Origin: an uncultured Planctomycetaceae bacterium
Lineage (GTDB): Bacteria > Planctomycetota > Planctomycetia > Planctomycetales > Planctomycetaceae
NCBI GenBank assembly: GCA_903861195.1
Contig: CAIOTJ010000389.1
Location: 1 to 37,506, forward strand
Reading direction: 5' to 3'
Length of the DNA stretch: 37,506 bases
Below the pieces are notes generated by a model, which did not search any database, was not told where the DNA came from, and worked only from the letters and a program-made list of their open reading frames with translations. Of the stretch, positions 1-10,052 are shown in pieces; positions within the stretch are counted from its first letter, which is position 1; every line of letters starts with the position of its first letter. The position numbers and the translations under genes were made by a program.

Positions 1-555
1 GTCCGGATTCCGGCCGCTGAAGCGGTGACGGTGGTGGCGGCCGCGCTGTGCGAACTGCCAGGTGCCGGTGGGCTTACCGCCGCGTCCGGCAGGTGGGGCC
101 TGGCGCCATCGGCAGGGGGATCGGGCAGGCTCCCCCTGACCGCTTCGCGGGCCGAGATCTACGCCGCCCGTTACTCGCGTCCCGTCGCGGGTACACTGCA
201 GTCTGTGGCAGTCGTGGTGAACTCTCCCGACCGTGCCTGGCGCGAGATGATGAAGAAGTTCGTCAGCAGTCGCCAGGGAGAGGTGTTGTCGGCGGAGCCT
301 GACAATGTTCAGACCCTCTCCCGGCAACCCCACTGGCTGATCTGGGATGCCGACCCCGCGGGCCCCGCGCGACGCCTGGAACTCGACCAGTGGCGGAAGG
401 CCTGCCCTCGACTGCGGGTGCTGGCCTGCGTGGGGTTTCCCCGTCAAGACCTGGCCCAATCGCTGCGACAGCAGGGGATTGACGGGGTGTGGTCCAAGCT
501 GGCTCCCCTGGCCGAATTGGTCGAACTTTTGCGCTGTGATTCTGCTCAGAGATGA
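1..555 (+). CDS. C-terminal part of a protein with a receiver-like domain (5' truncated by window)
   Basis: The reading frame is open from base 1 to a TGA at 553-555, so the gene probably begins before the window; a GTG at 25 is the first in-frame start candidate. The C-terminal ~115 residues resemble a degenerate response-regulator receiver fold: a hydrophobic first strand (SVAVVVNSPDR), a central strand ending in Asp (WLIWDAD), a fourth strand (LRVLACVGFP) and a final GIDGVWSK segment where true receivers have a Lys-Pro. The acidic cluster after strand 1 is missing (NSPD), so normal phosphorylation is doubtful. The N-terminal part (up to about residue 55) is Gly/Ala-rich and unrecognised. 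The fold assignment is inference from strand pattern only. Confidence 0.55.
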   Translation, partial: VRIPAAEAVTVVAAALCELPGAGGLTAASGRWGLAPSAGGSGRLPLTASRAEIYAARYSRPVAGTLQSVAVVVNSPDRAWREMMKKFVSSRQGEVLSAEPDNVQTLSRQPHWLIWDADPAGPARRLELDQWRKACPRLRVLACVGFPRQDLAQSLRQQGIDGVWSKLAPLAELVELLRCDSAQR

Positions 556-675
556 ATCCCGGCGGGGACTTCCGGAATCGCCGGTCGAGATCGCTGTGTC
601 CAGGCCGGGCCAGTACAGACAGATGATTTCGGTCGATCCAGAGGGCCGTGATCGGGGAATCACTGAGGAGGGGGG

Positions 676-703
676 TTGAATTGAGTTGTTGCTGACCGAT
701 AAT
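676..703 (+). promoter_or_regulatory. Predicted sigma70-like promoter of the lysine catabolism pair
   Basis: TTGAAT at 676-681 and GATAAT at 698-703 are separated by 16 bp. The -10 element matches 5/6 of the consensus and the -35 matches TTGA. Transcription would start near 710, giving a leader of about 95 nt before the ATG at 804. It lies in the only AT-richer stretch between the two genes. Confidence 0.45.
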
Positions 704-803
704 CCCCTGAAGAGGCGGTGTGAACAACGCGGGCTGTTCACCGGCAGTTGGCCGGGACAGACCCGTCACGATTCATTCCTCAGACACTGTGCAGGATCGT
801 GTG

Positions 804-1946
804 ATGACTCAGGTCTTGCTGCTGGGAGCGGGAAAGATCGGCCGGATGATCGCCCGGTTTCTGGTCGATGCGGGGGATTACGCTGTCTGCGTGGCCGATG
901 TCGATGCTGGCACGCTCGACCGCCTGCGGCAGCAGGTGCCCGCCCTGGAGACGCGCACCATCGACGCCGGGAGCCGGGACGAACTGGTGGCTGCCATGAC
1001 GGGGCGTCACATAGTGATTTCGGCCCTCAGCTTCCATTTCAACCCGCTGGTGGCCGAGGCGGCCCTGGCGGCGGGCGTGAGCTATTTCGATCTGACGGAA
1101 GACATCGCCACCACGAGGAGGGTGCGCGAGGTGGCCCGCGATGCGCGCGAGGGGCAGATCTTCATGCCGCAGTGTGGATTGGCCCCGGGCTTTGTCTCGA
1201 TTGCCGCCGCCCACCTGGCCACCTGGTTCGACGAGCTGCACTCGGTGCGGATGCGGGTGGGGGCGCTGCCGCTGTATCCCTCCAACGCCCTGAAGTACAA
1301 CCTCACGTGGTCGACGGACGGGTTGATCAACGAGTACTGCAACCCCTGCGAGGCGATCCACGAGGGACGCCGGGTCGAACGGCTCCCCCTGGAGGGAGTC
1401 GAGGAATTCTCGCTCGATGGTGTGCGCTACGAAGCGTTTAATACCTCGGGTGGTCTGGGAACCCTGTGCGAAACCCTTGAAGGACGCGTGCAGACTCTCG
1501 ACTACAAGACGATCCGGTATGTGGGGCACCGGGACCTCGTCGACTTTCTGTTGAACGACCTCCGGCTGCGCGAGCGGCGGCCCCTGCTGAAACAGGTGTT
1601 CGAGCAGGCCATTCCCATCACCTACCAGGATGTGGTGGTGATCTTTTGCACGGTCACGGGCCTGCGCCGCGGTCGGTTCGTGCAGCACAGCGACGCCCGC
1701 AAGATCTATCACCAGATGATTGGGGGCGAGGTGTGGAGCGCCATCCAGATCACCACCGCCTCTGGAATCTGCGCGGTGGTTGACCTGCACCATGAGGGGC
1801 GGTTGCCCCACCGCGGATTTGTCCGGCAAGAACAGATCGCCCTGCCCGAGTTCCTGGCGAACCGGTTTGGTCGGCACTATCTGCCGGCCGCCACGGGCGC
1901 GGTTCCCTTCGACGGGCTGCAGACGGAAGATGAGGTGCCGAAATGA
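804..1946 (+). CDS. Saccharopine dehydrogenase-family oxidoreductase (saccharopine dehydrogenase or lysine 6-dehydrogenase)
   Basis: This 380-residue cytoplasmic NAD(P)-dependent enzyme begins with a Rossmann nucleotide-binding motif (LLGAGKIGRMIARFL) and continues with the conserved CGLAPGF loop at about residues 128-134 and a saccharopine-dehydrogenase C-terminal domain. The family either splits saccharopine to aminoadipate semialdehyde plus glutamate or, in forms of this length such as the Geobacillus lysine 6-dehydrogenase, oxidises lysine directly. Both give the substrate of the aldehyde dehydrogenase encoded next, whose start overlaps this stop by 4 bp (ATGA), so the two are translationally coupled. 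ATG 804 is chosen because the Rossmann fold starts three residues later and an AGGA lies at 793-796; an upstream in-frame GTG at 720 would add 28 unlikely residues. No lysine-ketoglutarate reductase gene is present in the window, so the exact substrate is undecided. Confidence 0.85.
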   Translation: MTQVLLLGAGKIGRMIARFLVDAGDYAVCVADVDAGTLDRLRQQVPALETRTIDAGSRDELVAAMTGRHIVISALSFHFNPLVAEAALAAGVSYFDLTEDIATTRRVREVARDAREGQIFMPQCGLAPGFVSIAAAHLATWFDELHSVRMRVGALPLYPSNALKYNLTWSTDGLINEYCNPCEAIHEGRRVERLPLEGVEEFSLDGVRYEAFNTSGGLGTLCETLEGRVQTLDYKTIRYVGHRDLVDFLLNDLRLRERRPLLKQVFEQAIPITYQDVVVIFCTVTGLRRGRFVQHSDARKIYHQMIGGEVWSAIQITTASGICAVVDLHHEGRLPHRGFVRQEQIALPEFLANRFGRHYLPAATGAVPFDGLQTEDEVPK

Positions 1947-3493
1947 ACGGGGCTGTGGCGGACGCGTTGCAATGGTTGGGAGTGCCGGCCGATCTGCGGC
2001 AAGTGGCCGGGATCGATGGACGGGCGTGGTTGCCGGGGAACGGTCCCTCCCTCACCCCCCGCTCTCCCATCGATAGCGCTGTGTTGGCGGAGTTGGCCAG
2101 CGTGGACGGGGAGGCGGTCGACGGGGCGATCCACCGGTCCCGGGAAGCCTTTCACGCCTGGCGGGTGGTGCCGGCTCCCCGCCGCGGGGAACTGGTCCGG
2201 CGCTTTGCCGATCTGGTGCGGGAATTCCATGAACCCCTGGCGACGCTGATCACGCACGAAGTGGGGAAGATCAACGCCGAGGCGCGGGGCGAGGTGCAGG
2301 AGCTGATCGACATCTGCGAGTTCGCCGTCGGTTTGAGCCGACAGCTCCACGGGCTGACCATCGCCAGCGAGCGCCCCGGGCACCGGCTGATGGAACAGTG
2401 GCATCCATTGGGACCGGTGGGGGTCATCACCGCCTTCAACTTTCCCGTGGCGGTCTGGGGCTGGAACGCGATGCTGGCCCTGGTCTGCGGAGACAGTGTG
2501 CTCTGGAAACCATCGGAAAAGGCTCCCCTGTGCGCGGTGGCGACCCAGGCATTGCTGGGGCGGGTGCTGGCGGAGTTTGCCGACGCGCCTCAAGGTCTCT
2601 CGCAGGTGGTGTTGACGGCCGATCGGGAGGTGACGCGCCGGCTGGTGGATTCGCCGCAGGTGCCGCTGATCTCGGCCACCGGCAGCGTGGCGATGGGGCG
2701 CGACGTGGCGCAGCGGGTGGCGGCCCGACTGGGGCGCAGCCTGTTGGAACTGGGAGGGAACAACGCGGCCATCGTCACTCCCTCGGCCGATCTGGAATTG
2801 GCCATCCGCTCGATCGTGTTCGGTGCGGTGGGGACCTGCGGTCAGCGGTGCACCACTCTGCGCCGGTTGATTGTGCATGAATCGCTCTGCGAGCGGGTGG
2901 TGCGGCAACTGCGCGACTGTTTCGCCCAGTTGCCGATCGGAGATCCCTCCGTTCCCGGTACACTGGTCGGGCCGCTGATTGATGATCGGGCCGGTGAGGC
3001 GATGCAACGAGCCCTGGCCCAGGCCCGCGAGGCGGGGGGGCGGGTCTGGGGAGGTGAATCGGTCCGCGACCAGGTCCCGCACGGCTGTTATGTGCGTCCG
3101 GCCCTGGTGGAGATTGAGGCGACGGCATCCATTGTGCAGCACGAGACCTTCGCCCCGATCCTGTATGTGCATTCTTACCGCGACTTCAGTGAGGCGCTGG
3201 CGATTCAGAATGGAGTCCCCCAGGGACTCTCGTCGGCGATCTTCACGAATGATCTGCGGGAAGCCGAGCTGTTTGTGTCGCCCGCCGGTTCGGATTGCGG
3301 TCTGGCGAATGTGAACACCGGGACGAGTGGCGCGGAGATCGGCGGAGCGTTTGGAGGGGAGAAAGAGACCGGCGGGGGGCGCGAGTCCGGTTCCGACGCG
3401 TGGAAGAACTACATGCGCCGCGCGACGAACACCATCAACTATTCGCGCGAGCTGCCCCTGGCCCAGGGCATTCGGTTCGACATCCAGGGGTGA
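1943..3493 (+). CDS. ALDH7-type aldehyde dehydrogenase, probable L-aminoadipate-semialdehyde dehydrogenase
   Basis: This 516-residue protein is a full-length aldehyde dehydrogenase of the ALDH7 (antiquitin) type, which oxidises alpha-aminoadipate semialdehyde to alpha-aminoadipate with NAD. Visible catalytic elements are Asn166 in the AFNFP motif, the cofactor-binding Lys189 in LWKPSEK, general base Glu269 in LLELGGNNA, and the nucleophile Cys303 in GTCGQRCTTLRR, a context typical of ALDH7. The C-terminal half contains the GGAFGGEKETGGGRESGSD segment, which is also characteristic of antiquitins. The gene starts inside the stop of the saccharopine-dehydrogenase-like gene, so the two form a lysine-degradation operon. 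The stop at 3491-3493 is followed by about 296 bp without a gene. Confidence 0.92.
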   Translation: MNGAVADALQWLGVPADLRQVAGIDGRAWLPGNGPSLTPRSPIDSAVLAELASVDGEAVDGAIHRSREAFHAWRVVPAPRRGELVRRFADLVREFHEPLATLITHEVGKINAEARGEVQELIDICEFAVGLSRQLHGLTIASERPGHRLMEQWHPLGPVGVITAFNFPVAVWGWNAMLALVCGDSVLWKPSEKAPLCAVATQALLGRVLAEFADAPQGLSQVVLTADREVTRRLVDSPQVPLISATGSVAMGRDVAQRVAARLGRSLLELGGNNAAIVTPSADLELAIRSIVFGAVGTCGQRCTTLRRLIVHESLCERVVRQLRDCFAQLPIGDPSVPGTLVGPLIDDRAGEAMQRALAQAREAGGRVWGGESVRDQVPHGCYVRPALVEIEATASIVQHETFAPILYVHSYRDFSEALAIQNGVPQGLSSAIFTNDLREAELFVSPAGSDCGLANVNTGTSGAEIGGAFGGEKETGGGRESGSDAWKNYMRRATNTINYSRELPLAQGIRFDIQG

Positions 3494-3649
3494 GTGGTGA
3501 CCTCCGTCGCTCGATCGGGCGATGGGGACCGGGGTGGGATTCCGCTCGCGGGAGACAGTCGCGAGGACACATACGAGGCCCTGCCAGGCTCTTGGCTAGT
3601 GATCTGGGTGGTCTGGCGAGGTTGGGGTGCCCGGGGAGGGTGGTTGGTC

Positions 3650-3678
3650 TTGACGCGTTTTTCGGCCCGGCTTATATC
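3650..3678 (+). promoter_or_regulatory. Predicted sigma70-like promoter of the FlgI-like lipoprotein gene
   Basis: TTGACG at 3650-3655 and TATATC at 3673-3678 are separated by 17 bp, matching 5/6 and 4/6 of the consensus hexamers. Predicted transcription start is near 3685, about 105 nt upstream of the ATG at 3790. The rest of the 3494-3789 gap holds nothing else I can support. Confidence 0.5.
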
Positions 3679-3789
3679 GGCGACCCCACTCGGGCATCCG
3701 GTCCGGAATGCCCCCCCCGACTCCTCCCTTTCCGAGAGCGGATTCGCGAGACCCTCGCGTGCGGATGCGCCTTCAAGGATTGACTCTCC

Positions 3790-5901
3790 ATGTCGCAAAA
3801 CAGCCAGGGACGGTTGTTGACCCGCGGACTCTTCACTGGCACCGACCGACAGGCCCCCAAGCGGCCCACCATGCGGCCCCAGGGGCGGTGGCTGGCGGTC
3901 GCGGCGCTGGCCCTGTGCTGTCTGACCGGGGCCGGTTGCCAGAAGATGCGATTGCGGGCCCAGAAGCCCGATTCGGACGAGGTCTCGGAGGTGAAGTCCC
4001 GCTCGCTGAGCTTCATTGGCGACCAGGTGGCGGTGACGGGGTTGCACCAGATCCAGATTGAGTCGGTCGGCCTGGTGGTGAATCTCGACGGCACGGGGGG
4101 AGATTCCCCTCCCTCGCTGTATCGCCGGCTGCTGATTGAAGACATGCAAAAGCGGGGGGTGCGCAGCCCGCAATCGCTGCTGCAGGACCCCAACTCGACA
4201 CTGGTGGTGGTGCGGGCGACCCTGCCCCCGTCCATTCGTGTGGGGGAACGGTTCGATGTCGAGGTGGCCATTCCCGAGGCCAGCGAAGCCAGCAGTCTGC
4301 GCGGCGGCTACCTGCTGGAGGCCAACCTGGCAGAGCAGGCGATGGTGCCGGGCAAAGGACCCAAATCGGGTCACACCATGGGGAAGGCCGAGGGGCCGAT
4401 CCTGGTCTCGACCGGTGATGTGGGAGAAGGGGCGAAGGCCTCGGTCATGAAACGCGGCCGGATTCCCGGCGGAGGGGTCTACACGGGCGGCCTGCTCAAG
4501 CAGGATCGGCTGTTGGGGCTCTACCTCAAGAACGAACTGCGCGGGGGGCGGCAGACGGAACGGATCTCCGAGGCGATTGGCCGACGGTTTTTCGACATGG
4601 TTCAGGGGCGCAAGGTTCCCATGGCCAAGGCCAAGACCGACCAGTACATCGAGCTGCGCGTTCCCGAACATTACCGCGACAACTACATGCATTACCTGTC
4701 GGTGATCCGCGCCATTGCGATCAACGAGTCGACGGTCGAGCAGCGCGAGCGGCTGGAGCGGCTGCGGAAGAAGCTCTTCACCCCCGAGACGGCGGGACGC
4801 GGTGCCCTGGAGCTCGAAGCGATTGGCTCAGCCGAGGCGAAACTGATTCTGCGCGAAGGGGTCGAACATTCCAATCCCGAAGTGCAGTTTTACTCGGCCG
4901 ACGCGCTCGCCTACATGGGTGACGCGGCGGGGGCGAAGGTGCTGGTGACCGCCGCCCGCGAAGAGCCGGCGTTCCGCGTGTTCGCCCTGGCCGCCCTGGC
5001 CACCCTCGACCGCGATCGGGATACCATCGAGTCGCTGCGGGGCCTGATGACCCAGCCCACCATCGAAGAGAAGGATGGCGTGCGAAAAGAGATCTGGAGT
5101 GCCGAGACCCGCTACGGAGCCTTCCGGGCCCTCGAGTCGATCGATCGCAACCATGAGATCATCAAGGGGGAGCAGATCTATGGCGACACGGTTCTCCGGA
5201 GCCTGGAGACCCCCGAAGGAGAGAAGAAAAAGGGGAAGAAGCCCCGTCCCGAGTTCGTGCTGCATCTGGTCGATGCGCCGGGCGAGCCGCTGGTGCATAT
5301 GACCCGCCACCGCAAGTCGGAAGTGACGCTGTTTGGAGCCGAACAGAAACTGCGGACCCCGGTCAGTCTGGAGGCGGGCCGGATCCTCGTGACTGCTCCC
5401 TCGGGCAGCGATGTGGTCACCATCAGCCGCTTTGAGCCGGGGCGTGAATCGCAGCGTGTCCAGACCTCGACCCGCCTGGCCGAGGTGGTGCGGGCCGTGG
5501 GAAAACTTGACGGCAGCTATCCCGACGTCGCCCAGTTGCTGGTGATGGCCGAGAAGCAGTCGAACCTGGAAGGACGCCTGGAATTCGATGCCCTGCCCAA
5601 GGCAGGCCGCATCTATTACCGCGACAAGGTGGGAACCATCCCGGGTGAACTGGCCCAGGGGGGAACCAAGGTGCGCGTGGGGAATGAAGAACAGGCCCCC
5701 AACATCTTCCCGAGCCTGGCCCCGGTGAAAAAGAGCAAGGAGAAGTTCGCCAACGGTCCGGTCGGGTCGGAAGAAGACGCCGCCGCCGACGAGATCGATT
5801 CGGACGACAGCGACTTGGGCGGCAGCACGGCCAAAGCCGACGAAGACGATGTCGCCCCAGCCCGCAAGCGGGGCCTGCTCAACCTGCTGCAGCGCAAGTG
5901 A
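3790..5901 (+). CDS. Lipoprotein with flagellar P-ring (FlgI)-like domain and HEAT-like repeats
   Basis: The 703-residue product starts with a lipoprotein signal: a basic stretch, a hydrophobic core (WLAVAALALCC) and a lipobox LTGAGC with the modified Cys at position 50. An alternative ATG at 3871 (residue 28) would make the signal a standard 22 residues; I kept 3790 because an AAGGA lies at 3774-3778 and the extension has coding-like third positions. Residues about 80-300 resemble FlgI: GLVVNLDGTGGD near the start and IRVGERFDVEV...SLRGGYLL, matching the P-ring region with conserved SLRGG. Residues about 330-450 are alanine/leucine-rich helical pairs resembling HEAT repeats. The C-terminus is acidic, then basic. 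No other flagellar gene is nearby, so it is more likely a periplasmic or outer-membrane-associated ring-like protein than a true flagellar P-ring. Confidence 0.78.
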   Translation: MSQNSQGRLLTRGLFTGTDRQAPKRPTMRPQGRWLAVAALALCCLTGAGCQKMRLRAQKPDSDEVSEVKSRSLSFIGDQVAVTGLHQIQIESVGLVVNLDGTGGDSPPSLYRRLLIEDMQKRGVRSPQSLLQDPNSTLVVVRATLPPSIRVGERFDVEVAIPEASEASSLRGGYLLEANLAEQAMVPGKGPKSGHTMGKAEGPILVSTGDVGEGAKASVMKRGRIPGGGVYTGGLLKQDRLLGLYLKNELRGGRQTERISEAIGRRFFDMVQGRKVPMAKAKTDQYIELRVPEHYRDNYMHYLSVIRAIAINESTVEQRERLERLRKKLFTPETAGRGALELEAIGSAEAKLILREGVEHSNPEVQFYSADALAYMGDAAGAKVLVTAAREEPAFRVFALAALATLDRDRDTIESLRGLMTQPTIEEKDGVRKEIWSAETRYGAFRALESIDRNHEIIKGEQIYGDTVLRSLETPEGEKKKGKKPRPEFVLHLVDAPGEPLVHMTRHRKSEVTLFGAEQKLRTPVSLEAGRILVTAPSGSDVVTISRFEPGRESQRVQTSTRLAEVVRAVGKLDGSYPDVAQLLVMAEKQSNLEGRLEFDALPKAGRIYYRDKVGTIPGELAQGGTKVRVGNEEQAPNIFPSLAPVKKSKEKFANGPVGSEEDAAADEIDSDDSDLGGSTAKADEDDVAPARKRGLLNLLQRK

Positions 5902-5974
5902 GCGAGATGGCCCCCGGCGGCCAATGTGTGATGACTTCTCTGGTTCCTGGTCTTGAAGATTCCCTGGCGGTCCG

Positions 5975-8900
5975 ATGCTGAAGGCGCTCGAACTGTTTGG
6001 CTTCAAGAGTTTCGCCGACCGCACGGTCTTCGACTTCGCCCCGGGCATCACCTGCGTGGTGGGCCCGAATGGGTCGGGCAAGAGCAACGTGGTCGACGCC
6101 ATCAAGTGGATCCTGGGGGACCAGAGCCCCAAGAGCCTGCGCGGCAAAGAAATGACCGACGTCATCTTCAATGGCTCGTCGAGCCGCAAACCGGCCGGCT
6201 TCGCCGAGGCCCTGCTGACCTTCGACAACACCCAGCGGGTGCTGCGGATCGATGCCGACGAGGTGGTGATAGGCCGGCGGATCTATCGCAGTGGTGAGGC
6301 GGAATACCTGATCAACCGCCTTCCGGCCCGGCTGAAGGACATCAAAGACCTGTTCCTGGGGACGGGGGCGGGGACGGCGGCTTACAGCATCATCGAGCAG
6401 GGCCGGGTCGACCAGCTGCTGCAGGCCAGCAACACCGCCCGACGGACCGTGTTCGAAGAGGCGGCGGGCATTAGCCGGTTCAAGCTGCGCAAGGTCGATG
6501 CCGAGCGTAAGCTCGAACGGGTGGCCCAGAATCTGCTGCGCCTGACCGACATCGTCAAAGAGGTCGAGACCCAGCTGACCGCCACGCGCAGCCAGGCGTC
6601 GAAGGCGGCGAAATACCGCGAGTATTCGCAAGAGCTGAGGGCCCTGCGCACCGGCTCGGCCGCCGATGATCATCGAGAGCTTACGGACCGGCTCGATCAG
6701 CTGCAGCAGCAGCGCGAACAGTGGACCACCCAGGTCGAATCGGTCCGCACCCAGGCTCTCGAAGTCGAGGAGCAGCAGCGGTCTTACCAGGGGGAATTGA
6801 CGGTCGCCGAAGATCGCCTGCGGGACGCCGAGCGGGCCGAGGCCGAACACCGTGAGCTGGTGGCCCGGCACGAGGCGACGCTGCGGCACCAGGCCCTGCG
6901 GTTGCAGGAGCTCGATGGCGAATACCAGCGACTGGACGAGCAGCAGCGGGACCTGGCGCAGCGCGTTCAGCAGGTGGCTGGTGAGCTCGAACAGACCGAG
7001 GCCGACCTGAGCGCCTTCGGAGGCGAAGTCGAACGCCGCCAGCAGGTGATTGAACAGGCGGCCCAGGAGGCGGCCGCGGCGGCCGAACGGCTGACGCAAC
7101 TGCGTGAAGAACGCGAGACGCGCCAGCAGGCGATGTTGACTGCGGTCCGACAGATTTCGGCTCTGGGGAGCCGTTCGACGGCCCTGACCGCCCAGTGTGA
7201 TCAGCGGGCCCGGACCCTTGCCGAGCTGGAATCGCAGCGGGATGAGGCCACCGGGCGGCTGGCCCTCGCAGAGGCGGAAGCGGCCCGCTGCCGACAGGCT
7301 CTCGAACAGGCGGTCGAAGCCCAGGCGCAGTCGCGGGCCCGCCAGCAGCAATTGCAGGCGCGCCGCGGCGCGCTACAGGCCGATCAGGCCGAGTTGCTGC
7401 AGGCTCTCTCGGCGGCCCGCGAACAGCGGGCGTCGCTGCTGGCCCGGCGGACGCTGCTCGAGGAATTCGAACGTCGCCAGGACGGGGTGGGTGTGGGGGT
7501 CCGCGAGATTCTGGGGTTGGCTGCCCAGCAGGCTGGCCCCCCCTGGAACCACGTGGTCGGGCATGTGATTGAACAGATCGAGTGCGACATCGAGAATGCC
7601 GCCCTCGTGGAGGTGGCGCTGGGATCGCGGGCCCAGTTCGTCATTCTGGACGACGCCGGGCCCCTGTTGTCGGCCCTGCGGGGCGGGGCCTGCCGCATCT
7701 CGGGACGGGTGGGTTTCCTGGTGTTGCCACAGCCGGGCGAGGCGGACGAGTCGCGTGTGCGGCTCGAATCGCAGACCGAGCGGAACAGTGTCGACCTGTC
7801 CCAATACGCCGGTGTGGTCTGCCGGGCGGACGCCCTCATTCGCACCCCCGCCTCACTCCCCGGGCTGGCGGCCCACCTGCTGGCCGACACCTGGGTGGTC
7901 CGCAGCCTCGAAGTGGCCGCGCAGCTGCTGCCGCTGACCGGTGCGCGGGTCCGCTTCGTCACACTGCAGGGAGAGCTGTTGGAAGGAAACGGCAACCTGC
8001 AGATGGGAAGCCTCGCGGGGGAATCGACGCAGATCTCCCGCAAGAGCGAACTGCGCACCATTCGCAGCGAGCTCTTGAAGGCGGACCGGCAGATCGCCTC
8101 GTCGGAACAGGGGCTGGCCGCGCTCCGCACCGAGCAGGGGGAACTCGCCCAGGAAGAGTCGCAGCTGCAGTTCGACGCCGACCTCGCCGCCCATCACCTG
8201 GCCGAGCAGCGGTCGGCCAGTTCCGCGGCCGAACTCGAAGCACAGCGGGCCCGCCAGTGGCTCGGGCACCTGCAGGGGGAAGGGGAACGCCTGGCGGCCC
8301 AGTTGGAGGAGTTGCGTCCCGCGGCGGGGGACGCGGCCCGCGAGCTCGCGCAGGCCGAAGAATCGCAGGACCAACTGCAGGCCGAACTGCAGCGGTTCGA
8401 TCGGGAATTGGCCGCCTGCGAAGAGCAGTCGCGCGAGACGCGCGAGCGGCACGCCCGCGAACTGCGCGACCAGACCCGGTTCGAAGAACGCTTGCAGAAC
8501 CTGCAGCAGTCCCGCTCGCGCCTCGACCAGGAACGTTTCCAGCGCGACCTGCAGCACGATGAGGCCGAGCGCCGCTTCCAGATTCTGGCCGCCCGCCGCG
8601 AACAGATCGACGCCGAGATCGCCCGAACCGAGGCGGCCCTCGCCGAGTTGCAGCAGCGTCACGCCGAACTCGCCACCGCCACCCAACAGGCCCGCCAGGC
8701 TCAGGAGGCGGCCCGCGGCCGTCGCGGGGAACTGGCCGACCGCGATCTGACGCTGCGGCACGAACTGCGCACCGCGCAGGAAGCACTGCACACCCTGCAG
8801 ATGCAGGAGGCCGAGGTTCGCCACCAGCTCACCAGCGTGGCCGACCGCCTGCGCGATGAGTTTCAGGTCGAGGTGGCCGAGGTGTTGGCCGAGGGGCTGT

Positions 8901-9694
8901 CGGCCCGGGCCGTGTTGCGGCAGGCGTCGGCCAGCGGGACAGGAACCCCGGGATCCGAAGGCGAGTCGGCCAGCGCCGACTCTTTCGGAGACGTGGTTGA
9001 TCCCGAGGTCGAGCGGCAGCAGATTGAAGAGCAGATCAATCGGCTGCGGCGCAAGATCAAGCAGTTGGGGCCGGTGAATGCCGACAGCCTGAAGGAACTC
9101 GACGAGCTCGAAAACCGCTTCGAGCGCCTTAGTGGACAACTTCAGGATCTGGTCGAGGCGAAAAGCTCGCTGGAGGAAATCATTCGCCGGATCAACGTCG
9201 AAAGCCGGCGGATTTTCCTCGATTGCTTCAACGAGATCCGCAAGAACTTCCAGGAGTTGTTCCGCAAGTTGTTCGGCGGTGGGGAGGGGGATGTGATCCT
9301 CGAGAATCCCGACGACGTCCTGGAATGCGGGATCGACGTCGTGGCCCGTCCACCGGGCAAGGAACTGCGTAACCTGACCCTGCTGTCGGGGGGCGAGAAG
9401 ACCATGGCGGCGGTCGCGCTGCTGCTGGCGATCTTCAAGAGCAAGCCCAGCCCCTTCTGCATCCTGGACGAAGTCGACGCCGCCCTCGACGAGGGGAACG
9501 TCAACCGCTATCTGAACGTGATCCGCGAGTTCCAGGAGTGGACGCAGTTCATTGTGGTGACCCACAACAAGCGGACGATGTCGGGAGCCGATGTGCTGTA
9601 TGGCGTGACGATGGAAGAGGCGGGTATCTCGAAGCGAATGTCGGTCCGGTTCGAAGACATCAGCGAAGACGGAAATTTCAAGGTCGCCGCCTGA
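5975..9694 (+). CDS. smc: Chromosome segregation/condensation ATPase SMC
   Basis: This 1239-residue protein has the complete SMC plan. The N-terminal head has Walker A GPNGSGKS (residues 30-37) and a Q-loop region (EQGRVDQLL). A long coiled coil follows to about residue 500, then a hinge at about 505-675 containing the [10 protein letters not shown] and [13 protein letters not shown] segments. The second coiled coil runs to about 1010. The C-terminal head has the ABC signature LSGGEK (1137-1142) and Walker [10 protein letters not shown] with D1165/E1166. It dimerises, binds ScpA/ScpB kleisin partners and organises and segregates the chromosome. Length is normal for bacterial SMC. The scp genes are not adjacent. 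The 73-bp gap after the FlgI-like gene contains no obvious promoter, so the two may be cotranscribed. Confidence 0.97.
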   Translation: MLKALELFGFKSFADRTVFDFAPGITCVVGPNGSGKSNVVDAIKWILGDQSPKSLRGKEMTDVIFNGSSSRKPAGFAEALLTFDNTQRVLRIDADEVVIGRRIYRSGEAEYLINRLPARLKDIKDLFLGTGAGTAAYSIIEQGRVDQLLQASNTARRTVFEEAAGISRFKLRKVDAERKLERVAQNLLRLTDIVKEVETQLTATRSQASKAAKYREYSQELRALRTGSAADDHRELTDRLDQLQQQREQWTTQVESVRTQALEVEEQQRSYQGELTVAEDRLRDAERAEAEHRELVARHEATLRHQALRLQELDGEYQRLDEQQRDLAQRVQQVAGELEQTEADLSAFGGEVERRQQVIEQAAQEAAAAAERLTQLREERETRQQAMLTAVRQISALGSRSTALTAQCDQRARTLAELESQRDEATGRLALAEAEAARCRQALEQAVEAQAQSRARQQQLQARRGALQADQAELLQALSAAREQRASLLARRTLLEEFERRQDGVGVGVREILGLAAQQAGPPWNHVVGHVIEQIECDIENAALVEVALGSRAQFVILDDAGPLLSALRGGACRISGRVGFLVLPQPGEADESRVRLESQTERNSVDLSQYAGVVCRADALIRTPASLPGLAAHLLADTWVVRSLEVAAQLLPLTGARVRFVTLQGELLEGNGNLQMGSLAGESTQISRKSELRTIRSELLKADRQIASSEQGLAALRTEQGELAQEESQLQFDADLAAHHLAEQRSASSAAELEAQRARQWLGHLQGEGERLAAQLEELRPAAGDAARELAQAEESQDQLQAELQRFDRELAACEEQSRETRERHARELRDQTRFEERLQNLQQSRSRLDQERFQRDLQHDEAERRFQILAARREQIDAEIARTEAALAELQQRHAELATATQQARQAQEAARGRRGELADRDLTLRHELRTAQEALHTLQMQEAEVRHQLTSVADRLRDEFQVEVAEVLAEGLSARAVLRQASASGTGTPGSEGESASADSFGDVVDPEVERQQIEEQINRLRRKIKQLGPVNADSLKELDELENRFERLSGQLQDLVEAKSSLEEIIRRINVESRRIFLDCFNEIRKNFQELFRKLFGGGEGDVILENPDDVLECGIDVVARPPGKELRNLTLLSGGEKTMAAVALLLAIFKSKPSPFCILDEVDAALDEGNVNRYLNVIREFQEWTQFIVVTHNKRTMSGADVLYGVTMEEAGISKRMSVRFEDISEDGNFKVAA

Positions 9695-10052
9695 GCGGGA
9701 TTGGTCCGATTCGGCTGGGCTGGCCACTTGGGGGGGCGGATCTGGCGATTCGTGGATGCTGGGGCCGCCCGGTCTTGTGCGGAAAGACCCCCGCAAAATG
9801 GCGGTGGGTGCCGCCGGTCCCCAGGGAATGCCGGTCCACGCCTGGAACGCAGAATCCGGTGTTCCGTGCCATGTACCTCTGGTTGAACCTCCAGGCGGCC
9901 CCCCCCTTCGTGGAGCTTTCCGCACCGCGGACGTTACTGTGTCAGGCAGCGGCGACATCGGCCAACCGCGGGAAGCCATTCCGGGAGATCGACCCGGCCC
10001 GGCTGGTGTGCCGCTGGATCCGATCTGAACCCATTCGCAAGCCAGGCAGGTC
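9695..10052 (+). other. Intergenic region upstream of the type VII-like cassette
   Basis: These 358 bp between smc and the first WXG100-like gene hold no convincing ORF, RNA gene or sigma70-type promoter. Short open frames here have no recognisable protein features. An AGG-rich stretch at 10043-10050 can serve as ribosome binding site for the ATG at 10053. Confidence 0.5.

Noticed and set aside
3494-3820. 108-codon open frame after the aldehyde dehydrogenase
   Set aside because: It covers the predicted promoter and leader of the next gene and has no recognisable features.
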